Source: Hyphomicrobiales bacterium (GTDB lineage Bacteria; Pseudomonadota; Alphaproteobacteria; Rhizobiales; Rhizobiaceae). Taken from it: a stretch of DNA of 64,000 bases. Below the pieces are notes generated by a model. It was not told the DNA's origin. It did no database searches and was given only the letters and a program-made list of their open reading frames with translations. Below are positions 55,726 through 64,000 of the stretch, piece after piece. A program made the position numbers and the translations under genes. Position 1 is the first letter of the stretch, and the number at the start of each line of letters is the position of its first letter. The stretch lies in NCBI GenBank assembly GCA_900469615.1, contig UBYA01000011.1, positions 1,054,001 to 1,118,000 on the forward strand, in the 5' to 3' direction.

Positions 55726-56436
55726 ATGGTCGGCAAAGTGATCCAGCCGTTGACGCGTTCGCCGCTGCTGCATGTTTCCGTGCAGGAGAGTTTGCGAAGC
55801 TATATCGCCGACAACGGTGTTCAGGCCGGCACGATGCTGCCTGCCGAGGGGGAACTGGCGACGCAATTGGGTGTCAGCCGCAACTCCTTGCGCGAGGGCA
55901 TCAAGGCGCTCGAATCCCTCGGCGTGCTGGAGACGCGCCGCGGCATCGGCATCTTCGTCAAGGCATTCTCCTTTGCGCCGCTGCTCGACAATCTCGCCTA
56001 CGGACTCGGCGATGCCCTGCGGCACATGGAGGAGGTGCTGGAGATTCGCCGCACGCTCGAAGTCGGCTTGATCGGCAAGACCGTCGAGATGATCGGTGCG
56101 GAAGATCTGACGGAGCTGCGCGCCACCGTCGACCGTATGCGTGCCCATGCCGAGCTTGGCGAACCCTTTGCCGAAGATGATCAGCTTTTTCATCGGCTGC
56201 TGTTTCGCTGCCAGGGCAACGAGACGTTCGTTCGCCTGATCGATGTGTTCTGGCTCGCCTTCTACAAGGCTTCCCGCTTTTTCGATCTGGAGGATGTCGA
56301 TCCGATGGCCACATGGCGTGACCACGAGACCATCGTCGATGCACTGGAATCCAGAAATCTCAAGGAGGTGCGTATGCGCCTCGACCGTCACTACGAGGGA
56401 ATTTCGCGGGTGATCGCCAACAACAAGAAAAAATAG
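55726..56436 (+). CDS. GntR family regulator, FCD (FadR) subfamily
   Basis: A 236-residue regulator. It has an N-terminal GntR helix-turn-helix (VQAGTMLPAEGELATQLGVSRNSLREGIKALESLGVL, followed by RRGIGIFV wing) and a C-terminal all-helical FCD domain. FCD metal-binding His residues are visible in EDDQLFHRLLF and DHETIVDAL. It is the first gene of a co-directional run with an ABC importer and an aldolase and probably represses that run until a sugar acid or similar ligand appears. An inverted repeat lies just upstream. Confidence 0.9.
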   Translation: MVGKVIQPLTRSPLLHVSVQESLRSYIADNGVQAGTMLPAEGELATQLGVSRNSLREGIKALESLGVLETRRGIGIFVKAFSFAPLLDNLAYGLGDALRHMEEVLEIRRTLEVGLIGKTVEMIGAEDLTELRATVDRMRAHAELGEPFAEDDQLFHRLLFRCQGNETFVRLIDVFWLAFYKASRFFDLEDVDPMATWRDHETIVDALESRNLKEVRMRLDRHYEGISRVIANNKKK

Positions 56437-56461
56437 CGACCGCAAACCAGGGAGGAGGATC

Positions 56462-58057
56462 ATGATGAGGAAAGCGTTTCACCTGCCGGCAATCGCGCTG
56501 GGAGCATTGCTGTCGGCCACCGCCATGTCAGCTTTGACCGGCATGGCCGCGCCGGCCGTCGCCGCAACCATGTCGGGCGGCTTCGATGTCGGCCCCGGCG
56601 GTTTTCAGGGCAATTTCAATCCGCTCGCCGCCACGGCTGGCCTGACATGGCTCAGTATCTATTTCGAGCCGCTGGTCAGCTATGACGAGAAGCTGCAGAA
56701 GATCGTCGGCGTGCTTGCCTCCTCCTACGAGGTGAGCCCGGATCAACTGACCTATACGTTCAAGCTTGCCGACGCCAAGTGGCACGACGGCAAGGCCTTT
56801 ACGGCCAAGGACGCCAAGTTCACCATCGATCTGGCGGCCAATTCCAAGACCGGCTCGGTCTTTGCCGCCCGGTTTACGCTCTTGTCATCGGTCGAGACGC
56901 CAGACGATCACACCCTCGTCATCAAGCTTTCCGCGCCGTCGGCGAGCCTGCTGGATACGCTGGCGAAAATTATGATCCTGCCCGAGCATGCGCTTGCCGC
57001 AGTGTCGGCCGATCAACTGGCGAAGAGCACCTGGTGGTCGACGTCGCCGATCGGGACGGGGCCGTTCAAATTCGTCAAATATGTGCAGGATCAATATGTC
57101 GAACTGACCGCCAATCCGGATTATCGCGGCGGCAGGCCGGTTCTCGATCGGCTGATCAATCGCTATTTCGCCAATCCCGCCGGTGCGATCTCGGCGTTGC
57201 GCGCCGGTGAAATCCAGTTCACCTATGTCGATTCCAACGACGTGCCGACCTTCAAGGACGATAAATCCTTCCAGGTCATCGAGGGCGATTCCTTCGTCGT
57301 CAATTATCTTGGCTTCAACCAGGATTCGCCCTTGTGGAAGGACCTTCGCGTCCGTCAGGCCGTCATGTATGCCATCAATCGCGATGCGATCATCAAGAGC
57401 CTCTATGGCGGCGCGGCCAAGCCAGCCAATTGCGCCTATGTCGCCAGCCAGCTCGTTCCGGATGGCATCGAGACCTATTCCTACGATCCGGCCAAGGCCA
57501 AGCAGTTGCTGGAGGAGGCCGGTTGGGACAAGATCAATGGCGACAAGCCGATCACGTTGCTGACCTATTACAACACGCCTCTCGTTACGAACGTGCTGGC
57601 GGCCATGCAGGCGATGCTGGCGCAGGTCGGCATCAATGTCGTGCCCCGCGCCGTCGATGCGCCGACCTATAACGGCATCGTGCTCAATCCCAACGCGGAC
57701 GCATCGCAGTTCCAGCTTGTCTTTGCCGGACTGCAGAACGGGCCCGATCCGAGCAATATCAATACCGGGCTCAATGAAAAGCAGATCCCGCCTGCCGGTG
57801 CCAACGTGGTGCGCGCGCGCATGCCCGATCTGACCAAGGCGCTCGATGACGCCATTGCCGAGACGGATGCCGGCAAGCGCGATCAGCGCTACCAGGATGT
57901 CTGCAAGGTCATGAACAAGGAACTGCCCTGGGCCACCATGTGGGTGGCAAACCGATATGGCGTCGTTTCGTCCAAGGTAAAGGATTTCGTCTGGACGCCG
58001 GCGCCCGGCGGCGGCCCCTACATCGCGCATCCGGAAGCGTGGAAGCTTTCAAACTAG
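56462..58057 (+). CDS. ABC transporter substrate-binding protein, family 5
   Basis: A 531-residue periplasmic binding protein of SBP_bac_5 type. A signal peptide of about 34 residues ends after AVAA. The family signature is seen in KLADAKWHDGKAFTAKDAKFTIDLA, with DLRVRQAVMYAINRDAII in the central region and WATMWVANRYGVVSSKV near the end. Unlike the first importer's protein (633 residues) it has the standard DppA length. It lies 25 bases after the GntR gene and 123 bases before the permeases. The ligand is unknown; the aldolase in the operon suggests a sugar acid, amino sugar or related metabolite rather than a peptide. Confidence 0.9.
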   Translation: MMRKAFHLPAIALGALLSATAMSALTGMAAPAVAATMSGGFDVGPGGFQGNFNPLAATAGLTWLSIYFEPLVSYDEKLQKIVGVLASSYEVSPDQLTYTFKLADAKWHDGKAFTAKDAKFTIDLAANSKTGSVFAARFTLLSSVETPDDHTLVIKLSAPSASLLDTLAKIMILPEHALAAVSADQLAKSTWWSTSPIGTGPFKFVKYVQDQYVELTANPDYRGGRPVLDRLINRYFANPAGAISALRAGEIQFTYVDSNDVPTFKDDKSFQVIEGDSFVVNYLGFNQDSPLWKDLRVRQAVMYAINRDAIIKSLYGGAAKPANCAYVASQLVPDGIETYSYDPAKAKQLLEEAGWDKINGDKPITLLTYYNTPLVTNVLAAMQAMLAQVGINVVPRAVDAPTYNGIVLNPNADASQFQLVFAGLQNGPDPSNINTGLNEKQIPPAGANVVRARMPDLTKALDDAIAETDAGKRDQRYQDVCKVMNKELPWATMWVANRYGVVSSKVKDFVWTPAPGGGPYIAHPEAWKLSN

Positions 58058-58180
58058 GGCATGCCGCGCAAGATCGACGACCTGAAGCGCAGGGAGCGGA
58101 TCTGAGGGATCGCAACGCTCTTCAGGCTTTCGGCTGGCCGCAGGTCGCGGCCGGCGCATCCCTGGAAACATAGGTTCGAT

Positions 58181-59140
58181 ATGCTTCAATATGGTCTCAG
58201 GCGACTTGTGATCGGTATCGGCATGCTCGCAGCCTTGAGCATGCTGGTCTTTGTCCTGTTGCGGCTGACGCCGGGCGATCCGATCGATGCCTATATCGAC
58301 CCGAGCACGCCCTTGTCTCCCGCCGCCATGGCCGACCTGCGCGAGCGGCTCGGCCTGGATAAGCCTCTGCCGCTGCAATATGTCGGCTGGCTCCTGCAGG
58401 TCCTGCAGGGCAATCTCGGCTATTCCATCAAGCGGCTGGATCAGCCGGTGTTGACGCTGGTCCTGTCGCGCATCGGCCCGACGGTGCTGCTGATGGGGTC
58501 CGCCCTGATCATGGCTGTTATCGCCGGCATTGCCGCAGGCGTTGTCGGCGCGGTGAGGCGTAATTCGGTCACGGATGTCTCGCTGTCCGTGCTGGCGCTG
58601 GCCGGCATATCGAGCCCTGCTTTTCTAAGCGCGCTGCTCGGTCTCTATATCTTTGCCGTGCGTCTCGGCTGGCTGCCCTCGGGCGGCATGCTGACGCCCG
58701 GCGAGGATTTTTCCGTCGGCGATCTCCTTCGCCATCTCGTCCTGCCGTCCTCGCTCCTGGCAATTGCCCAGGCCGCGCTCATCATGCGCTACATGCGCGC
58801 CTCGCTGCTGGAGGTTCTCAATCAGGATTATGTCCGCACGGCGCGCGCCAAGGGAGTGACCGAGTTCTGGGTGATCGTCAAGCACGCCCTGCGCAATGCG
58901 CTGCTGCCCGTCGTGACCGTCATCGGTTCCACCATCGGGCTTGCGATCGGTGGCGCGATCTTCGTCGAGAGTGTTTTCAACTGGCCGGGCATGGGCCTGC
59001 TGCTGGTCGATGCGGTCACGTCCCGCGATTATCCGGTCATCATGGGCGCGACGCTCGTCATCGGCGCCTGCGTTATCGTCGTCAACCTCCTGACCGATAT
59101 CGCCTACGCGGTGATCGATCCGCGCATCAAGGTGGGCTGA
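58181..59140 (+). CDS. ABC transporter permease, DppB/OppB type
   Basis: A 319-residue permease with six helices. The N-terminal helix is followed by the typical [21 protein letters not shown] loop, and [26 protein letters not shown] is the conserved DppB segment. The coupling loop is [31 protein letters not shown], and the protein ends DPRIKVG. It is followed after 3 bases by the DppC-type gene. Confidence 0.93.
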   Translation: MLQYGLRRLVIGIGMLAALSMLVFVLLRLTPGDPIDAYIDPSTPLSPAAMADLRERLGLDKPLPLQYVGWLLQVLQGNLGYSIKRLDQPVLTLVLSRIGPTVLLMGSALIMAVIAGIAAGVVGAVRRNSVTDVSLSVLALAGISSPAFLSALLGLYIFAVRLGWLPSGGMLTPGEDFSVGDLLRHLVLPSSLLAIAQAALIMRYMRASLLEVLNQDYVRTARAKGVTEFWVIVKHALRNALLPVVTVIGSTIGLAIGGAIFVESVFNWPGMGLLLVDAVTSRDYPVIMGATLVIGACVIVVNLLTDIAYAVIDPRIKVG

Positions 59141-59143
59141 GAG

Positions 59144-60019
59144 ATGCTGGCGCGAACCGAACGACCAAGCCATGGCCCGCTCGCCCGAGCCTTCGACCGC
59201 TTCCGGCTGAACGGTGCGGCCCTCAGCGGGGTTTGCATCGCCGTGCCGATGCTGCTGCTGATCGTCTCCTATCCGCTCTGGTGGCGGTTCCAGCCGAACG
59301 ACATCGATCTTCTGGCCATGAACGCGGCGCCCAATGCGATCCATTGGTTCGGAACCGATGGTGTCGGGCGTGACGTCTTTGCCAGAGTGCTCGAAGGCGG
59401 GCGCATTTCGCTGATGGTCGCCGCAGGATCCACGGTCATTTCGGCTGTCATCGGTTTCCTGTTCGGCTTCGTATCGGCCTTTGCCGGCCGCTGGGCGGAT
59501 GCGCTCAGCATGCGCTTCGTCGATCTGGTCATGACCCTGCCGCCGGTGATCTTCCTGCTGGTTCTCGCCTCCATCACCGGCACCGGCATCTTGCCCACGA
59601 TTCTCGTCATCTCGCTTCTGTCCTGGCCGCTGCTCGCCCGCATGGTGCGCTCGCGGCTGCTGGAACTGCGCGAGCGGGATTTCGTGACGGCTGCGCGCGG
59701 CATGGGGGCCGGGCTGCCGCACCTGCTGCTGCGTCACGGCATGCCGAACTGCATCGATATTCTGGTGGTCTACGCCACGACACAGGTCGCCAATGCGATC
59801 CTGCTTGAGGCGGGGCTTTCCTTTCTCGGGCTCGGCATCGCGCCACCTGCGGCAAGCTGGGGCAATATGCTGAATGCTGCGCGCTCCACCGCCGTTCTCG
59901 AACAATATCCCTGGCAATGGCTGTTTCCCGGCGCCGCGCTGGTTCTGGCCGTCCTTGCCATCAATTTCATCGGCGACGGGTTGAGGGATGCCTTCGATCC
60001 GCGCGCCGAGCTTCACTGA
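59144..60019 (+). CDS. ABC transporter permease, DppC/OppC type
   Basis: A 291-residue partner permease. The segment [23 protein letters not shown] is the DppC hallmark, and [27 protein letters not shown] is the EAA-type coupling loop that docks on the ATPases. It is the middle of a continuous run: 3 bases after the DppB-type gene, with the aldolase gene 19 bases downstream. Confidence 0.93.
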   Translation: MLARTERPSHGPLARAFDRFRLNGAALSGVCIAVPMLLLIVSYPLWWRFQPNDIDLLAMNAAPNAIHWFGTDGVGRDVFARVLEGGRISLMVAAGSTVISAVIGFLFGFVSAFAGRWADALSMRFVDLVMTLPPVIFLLVLASITGTGILPTILVISLLSWPLLARMVRSRLLELRERDFVTAARGMGAGLPHLLLRHGMPNCIDILVVYATTQVANAILLEAGLSFLGLGIAPPAASWGNMLNAARSTAVLEQYPWQWLFPGAALVLAVLAINFIGDGLRDAFDPRAELH

Positions 60020-60038
60020 ACCAGGAAAGAAAGAGACA

Positions 60039-60953
60039 ATGAGCAAATTCAAGGGCGTGGTGCCTCCCGTCGTAACGCCGCTGAACGACGATTTCACCGT
60101 CGATTACAAGTCCTATACGCGAGTGCTGGAGCATCTGATCGATGGCGGTTGCCACGGCGTCTTCGTGCTCGGGTCCACCAGCGAAGTCGTCTTCCATGAC
60201 GAAAGGACGAGGCGCGAGATCATCGAGCATTCCGCCAAGGTCGTGAACGGCCGCGTGCCGCTGCTGGTCGGGACCATCGATCCCACGACCGACCGCGTGA
60301 TCGCCCATTCGAAAATCGCCAAGGCGGCCGGAGCGGATGCAGTCGTCGTCACGGCTCCGTTCTACACCGTGACCAGCCAGTCCGAGATATTGGACCACTT
60401 CCGCTACGTTCGCGATGCCGTCGATGTGCCGCTCGTCGCCTACGACATTCCCGTTTGCGTCAACGTAAAACTCCAGCGCCAGACGGTGGTAACGCTAGCC
60501 AGGGAAGGGACCATCGTCGGGCTGAAGGATTCCAGCGGCGATGACGGCAATTTCCGCTACGCGCTGCTCGATCTTGCCGATCATAAGGATGTCTTCCTGA
60601 TGACCGGGTCGGAGATCGTCGTCGACAACGCGCTGCTGATGGGCGCGCATGGCGTGGTTCCCGGCATCGCCAATGTCGACCCGCGCGGCTATGTGCGGCT
60701 GTGGGATGCGGCGCAGCGCGGCGACTGGGCCGCGGCCCGGCGCGAGCAGGAGAGGCTTTGCCGCCTGTTCGAGATCGTCTGGGTGGCTCAGGGGCGCGTC
60801 AGCGGCGGTGCCGCCGGGATCGGCGCTTTCAAGGCTGCCATGAAGAGCCTCGGCATCATCGATACCGCTATCATGCCTCGCCCACGCGCGGGGCTGAATG
60901 CCGGGGAGACGGCGAAGATCGATGCGATCTTGAAGAACACGGGGCTACTTTAG
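60039..60953 (+). CDS. DapA-family aldolase (dihydrodipicolinate synthase / N-acetylneuraminate lyase class)
   Basis: A 304-residue (beta/alpha)8 class I aldolase. The Schiff-base Lys163 is in VGLKDSSGD, the catalytic Tyr135 in PLVAYDIP and the GST-S-E carboxylate-binding motif is at 45-50. These define the DHDPS/NAL superfamily, whose members use pyruvate or 2-keto acids. Its place inside a transporter operon between permease and ATPase genes points to a catabolic member (for example KDG-type, hydroxyproline or sialate-like) rather than the lysine-synthetic enzyme. The start at 60039 is behind GAAAGAAAGAGA. The substrate cannot be assigned. Confidence 0.9.
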   Translation: MSKFKGVVPPVVTPLNDDFTVDYKSYTRVLEHLIDGGCHGVFVLGSTSEVVFHDERTRREIIEHSAKVVNGRVPLLVGTIDPTTDRVIAHSKIAKAAGADAVVVTAPFYTVTSQSEILDHFRYVRDAVDVPLVAYDIPVCVNVKLQRQTVVTLAREGTIVGLKDSSGDDGNFRYALLDLADHKDVFLMTGSEIVVDNALLMGAHGVVPGIANVDPRGYVRLWDAAQRGDWAAARREQERLCRLFEIVWVAQGRVSGGAAGIGAFKAAMKSLGIIDTAIMPRPRAGLNAGETAKIDAILKNTGLL

Positions 60954-60955
60954 GG

Positions 60956-61975
60956 ATGATGATGCCGGCTGCCCAACCCGTTCTCGATATCAGGGGGTTA
61001 AGAACCGTCTTCCGCACGCGCGGCGGCGAGCTGACCGCAGTGCGGGATATCGATCTGACCATCGATGCCGGCGAGACGCTGGCGCTGGTCGGCGAGTCCG
61101 GTTCGGGCAAGTCGGTGACGAGCCTTTCGGTGATGCGGCTTCTGACGCGTAACGTCGGCTCCATCGCCGCAGGCAGCATAAGGCTGCGGGACAGGCACGG
61201 CGTTATCAGCGATCTGGCCACGCTGGACGACCGGCATATGCGCGAAATCCGCGGCGGTGATATCGGCATGGTGTTCCAGGAGCCCATGTCGAGCCTCAAT
61301 CCGGTGCTGACCATCGGCGACCAGATCGCCGAACCGATCCGCATTCACCGTGGAGCCGATCGGGCGAAGGCGATGCACGAGGCGGTCACGCTGCTGGAGA
61401 GCGTTGGAATTCCCGATGCCGGACGACGCGTCCGGCAATATCCGCATGAATTGTCGGGCGGCATGCGCCAGCGCGCGACGATTGCCATGGCGCTTGCCTG
61501 CAATCCTGTGCTGCTGATCGCGGACGAGCCGACGACGGCGCTCGATGTCACGATCCAGGCGCAGATCCTCGAACTCATGCAGCGGCTGCAACGGGAACGC
61601 GGCATGGCGATCCTGTTCGTCACGCACAATCTCGGCGTGGTGGCGGAGATCGCGCATCGTGTCGCCGTCATGTATGCGGGCCGGATCGTGGAGGAGGGGC
61701 CGACGGAGGCGGTGTTCCGCAATCCGAGGCATCCCTACACTCGCGGCTTGCTGGCCTCTATGCCGCGTCTCGGCGAAGCCACGCGGATGAGGCAGGCCGG
61801 CGAGCAGCTTTACGCCATTCCCGGCGTCGTGCCGGCGTTGACGCGAATGCCTGCGGGCTGCGCCTTTGCGCCGCGCTGCGCCCATGCGATCCAGGCCTGC
61901 AGCGATGCGGTGCCGTCCCTTCAGAACGTTGAGGCGAGCCATGCGAGCCGCTGCATCCGCTGGCGGGAGATTTAG
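60956..61975 (+). CDS. ABC transporter ATP-binding protein, DppD/OppD type
   Basis: A 339-residue ATPase. Walker A is GESGSGKS (47-54), the signature [16 protein letters not shown], Walker [15 protein letters not shown] and the H-loop FVTHNLG. The C-terminal extension carries [14 protein letters not shown], the Cys-rich oligopeptide-type tail. The gene starts with three consecutive ATG codons (60956, 60959, 60962) right after the aldolase stop; the third is best spaced from the AGGG at 60952. The frame is open further upstream in the aldolase gene, but that part has no family similarity. Confidence 0.92.
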   Translation: MMMPAAQPVLDIRGLRTVFRTRGGELTAVRDIDLTIDAGETLALVGESGSGKSVTSLSVMRLLTRNVGSIAAGSIRLRDRHGVISDLATLDDRHMREIRGGDIGMVFQEPMSSLNPVLTIGDQIAEPIRIHRGADRAKAMHEAVTLLESVGIPDAGRRVRQYPHELSGGMRQRATIAMALACNPVLLIADEPTTALDVTIQAQILELMQRLQRERGMAILFVTHNLGVVAEIAHRVAVMYAGRIVEEGPTEAVFRNPRHPYTRGLLASMPRLGEATRMRQAGEQLYAIPGVVPALTRMPAGCAFAPRCAHAIQACSDAVPSLQNVEASHASRCIRWREI

Positions 61976-62929
61976 ATGACCGAAGCGCTGGTTTCCGTTC
62001 GCGATCTCGCCAAGGACTATGTTTCCCGCGGTACGAAGCTCGCCATCCTTCGCGATATTTCCTTCGACATCGGGAAGGGTGAAGTCGTGGGGCTCGTGGG
62101 GGAGTCCGGCAGCGGCAAGACGACGATCGGCAGATCCATCCTGCGGCTGGTCGAGCCATCCTCGGGCAGCGTGCGCTTCGACGGCACGGAAATGACCAAA
62201 CTCGGCGCCGGCGATCTCAGGCGCATGCGGCCGCGCATGCAGTATATTTTTCAGGATCCCTTCGCCAGCCTTTCGCCGCGCATGACCATCGGCGAGATCC
62301 TGACGGAGGGCCTGAAGATCCAGCGCATCGGCAATCGTCTCGAGCGGCTGGACCGGGCAACGGCAGCGCTCGAGCAGGTCGATTTGCCGGCAGATGCCAT
62401 CAATCGCTATGCCCATGAGTTTTCCGGCGGCCAGCGCCAGCGGATCGGGATAGCCCGCGCACTTGCCCTCGGGCCGGAGTTCCTCGTTGCCGATGAGCCC
62501 GTCTCGGCACTGGATGTCTCAATTCAGGCGCAGGTCATCAATCTGCTGCGCGGCCTTCAGCAACGGCTGGCGCTTACCATGCTGTTCATCTCGCACGATC
62601 TGGCCGTCGTGGAATATCTCTGCGATCGCGTCATCGTGCTCTATCTCGGGAGGATCATGGAGGTCGCCGCGAGCGCCGATCTCTATGCCAGGCCTCGCCA
62701 CCCCTATACACGCGCCCTGCTTTCCGCCATTCCGTCGCCGGATCCCGATGTGAGGCGCGATCGGCAGATCCTGACAGGCGATATTCCAAGCGTGGCCAAT
62801 CCGCCAAGCGGCTGCGTCTTCCGCACGCGCTGTCCCCACGCCCTCGATGCTTGTGCGGCTGCGGTGCCGCCATTGCGGGAGGTTGCGCCGGGACAATTCA
62901 AGGCATGCATTCGCGACGATCTCGATTGA
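61976..62929 (+). CDS. ABC transporter ATP-binding protein, DppF/OppF type
   Basis: A 317-residue ATPase completing the importer. Walker A is GESGSGKT (42-49), the signature FSGGQRQRIGIARALA, Walker B FLVADEPVSALDVS and FISHDLAVVEYLCDR at the switch. The C-terminal oligopeptide extension has CVFRTRCPHALDAC. Its start follows the DppD stop directly with no gap. It is the last gene of the run GntR, binding protein, permeases, aldolase, two ATPases. Confidence 0.93.
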   Translation: MTEALVSVRDLAKDYVSRGTKLAILRDISFDIGKGEVVGLVGESGSGKTTIGRSILRLVEPSSGSVRFDGTEMTKLGAGDLRRMRPRMQYIFQDPFASLSPRMTIGEILTEGLKIQRIGNRLERLDRATAALEQVDLPADAINRYAHEFSGGQRQRIGIARALALGPEFLVADEPVSALDVSIQAQVINLLRGLQQRLALTMLFISHDLAVVEYLCDRVIVLYLGRIMEVAASADLYARPRHPYTRALLSAIPSPDPDVRRDRQILTGDIPSVANPPSGCVFRTRCPHALDACAAAVPPLREVAPGQFKACIRDDLD

Positions 62930-62963
62930 TCCCGCTTTCGGCCGGATACAGGTCATCCGGCAA

Positions 62964-62987
62964 TGCAGTGTCTTATACCGCACTGCA
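62964..62987. repeat. 7-bp inverted repeat after the importer operon
   Basis: TGCAGTG (62964-62970) and CACTGCA (62981-62987) around 10 bases. It may be the stem of a terminator (no T tract follows) or an operator for the AraC gene starting at 63160. Confidence 0.45.
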
Positions 62988-63159
62988 CATTTGACCAAAC
63001 AAGCCACCCTGCATGTCAAAAAAGTATAGGTCGAGCGTACAAGGCGTAGTAGCGGCAGGCGGCCGCGAGGGGTAGATTTACCACATAGAAGACGCGATGG
63101 CCTCTGGGAGGAGGCGCCGTAACCGCAACGACAGCGGACGGACGAAAGGAGGCGTGCCG

Positions 63160-64000
63160 ATGAATCCCGATTTGGAAGTGGTCGCGATCGGCAGCGGCGA
63201 ATCCTTCAAAGCCTGGGAGCACGGCTATCTCTACCGCACGGTTCGCTGGCATTTCCACCCCGAGTATGAAATCCATCACGTCGTCGCCACCACGGGCCGA
63301 TATTTCATCGGCGACTTCATCGGCGAGTTCGAGCCGGGCAATCTGGTGCTGACGGGGCCGAACCTGCCGCATAACTGGGTGAGCGACGTACCTGTCGGCG
63401 TCACCCTGCCGCTGCGGTGCCGTGTCCTGCAATTTTCCGAATCCTTCTTCGCGGACGCCAGCAAGGTTTTTCCGGAACTGTCGGCCTGTGCCGGTATCCT
63501 GGAGACGAGCCGCAGAGGCGCGCTCTTCACGCCGGAGACCGGCACCATCGTCGGGCCGATCCTTGGCGAACTGGTGGAGGCCTCGGGCATCCGGCGCATC
63601 GAGCTCTTCATGAATATTCTCGACGCCCTGAGCAGCGCCCAGGGCACGCGCACGCTCGCCAGCGCCGGCTACCAGCCGGACCCATCCGGCTTCATGTCGG
63701 CGGGCGTCAATCAGGCGCTGGCATACATCAACGCGCATCTGACCGAGCCGTTCAGCGAATGCGATCTTGCCGAGCTCACCGGGCAGAGCCCGAGCGCCTT
63801 TTCACGCAGCTTTCGCCGGCATACCGGGATGGCGCTGGTGCAGTACGTCAATCGACTGCGCGTCAACTTCGCCTGCCATCTGTTGATGAGCAAGGCTGAA
63901 ATGACGATCACCGACATCTGCTTTGCGGCAGGCTTCAACAATATTTCGAACTTCAATCGGCGTTTTCTGGATCAGAAGGGCATGGCGCCCTCTCGCTTCA
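63160..64000 (+). CDS. AraC family transcriptional regulator, 3' end missing
   Basis: The 280 residues in the window cover nearly the whole protein; the frame is open at the edge and probably only some tens of residues or fewer are missing. The N-terminus (MNPDLEVVAIGSGESFKAW) leads to a cupin-type sensing domain (RWHFHPEYEIHHV, GPNLPHNWVSDV). The C-terminus holds the two AraC helix-turn-helix motifs (LAELTGQSPSAFSRSFRRHTG, ITDICFAAGFNNISNFNRRF). The start follows AAAGGAGG at 63146-63153. It lies downstream of the importer operon and may control it or a neighbour beyond the window. Confidence 0.88.
   Translation, partial: MNPDLEVVAIGSGESFKAWEHGYLYRTVRWHFHPEYEIHHVVATTGRYFIGDFIGEFEPGNLVLTGPNLPHNWVSDVPVGVTLPLRCRVLQFSESFFADASKVFPELSACAGILETSRRGALFTPETGTIVGPILGELVEASGIRRIELFMNILDALSSAQGTRTLASAGYQPDPSGFMSAGVNQALAYINAHLTEPFSECDLAELTGQSPSAFSRSFRRHTGMALVQYVNRLRVNFACHLLMSKAEMTITDICFAAGFNNISNFNRRFLDQKGMAPSRF

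Overview
The window is gene-dense, GC-rich DNA whose gene content and protein types point to a Rhizobiaceae alphaproteobacterium (Rhizobium/Agrobacterium group). I see no rRNA, tRNA, ribosomal-protein, replication or other core genes, no phage or insertion sequence and no CRISPR array. The content is almost wholly catabolic, transport and regulatory, as is typical of a chromid, megaplasmid or accessory part of a rhizobial chromosome. The replicon type is an inference.

Layout. (1) 1-563: a truncated luciferase-like (LLM) monooxygenase, then an IalB-like secreted protein at 1076. (2) 1758-10308: an arabinose-polymer utilisation locus with an ArsR-type regulator, a GH51 alpha-L-arabinofuranosidase and a complete five-gene Opp/Dpp-type ABC importer. 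Three related copies of a 19-bp palindrome flank the regulator and precede the GH51 gene. (3) 10319-20465: a lysine catabolism locus. A saccharopine-dehydrogenase-fold lysine 6-dehydrogenase diverges from an Lrp/AsnC regulator. A facing operon encodes HglS (2-oxoadipate dioxygenase/decarboxylase), a semialdehyde dehydrogenase, an aminotransferase and a YdiJ-type D-2-hydroxyglutarate dehydrogenase, with a divergent LysR regulator. Together these enzymes give an unbroken route from lysine to 2-oxoglutarate. (4) 20575-27879: an LLM monooxygenase, a possible outer-membrane protein, an MscS channel, a PAS-PAS-GGDEF protein, MntR and a PiT phosphate transporter with its DUF47 partner.

(5) 28044-42599: an organosulfur island. 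It holds a TauABC-type importer with an LLM monooxygenase, a divergent ureohydrolase with an altered metal motif, and a large operon of LLM monooxygenase, NtaA/SnaA-type monooxygenase, M20 deacylase, GNAT acetyltransferase, fused permease-ATPase, two paralogous binding proteins and a further LLM monooxygenase. That operon has the parts list of the Bacillus subtilis S-alkylcysteine / S-(2-succino)cysteine salvage operons (ytmI-ytnM and yxeKLMNOPQ). The TauA promoter and the first operon promoter share the motif TTTTTATAGAYTATA.

(6) 42655-55424: an FAD monooxygenase with a small partner and an AraC regulator, a Zn/Cd P-type ATPase behind a MerR-type promoter with no merR gene nearby, a membrane GGDEF protein, a TetR-quinone oxidoreductase pair, an ArsB-like transporter, a universal stress protein, a MocR regulator, a DUF983 protein and a 35-residue membrane microprotein. 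(7) 55726-62929: an FCD-GntR regulator and a second Dpp-type importer with an embedded DapA-family aldolase of unknown substrate. (8) 63160-64000: an AraC regulator cut by the window end.

All functions are read from recognisable motifs and gene context. No database search was run.
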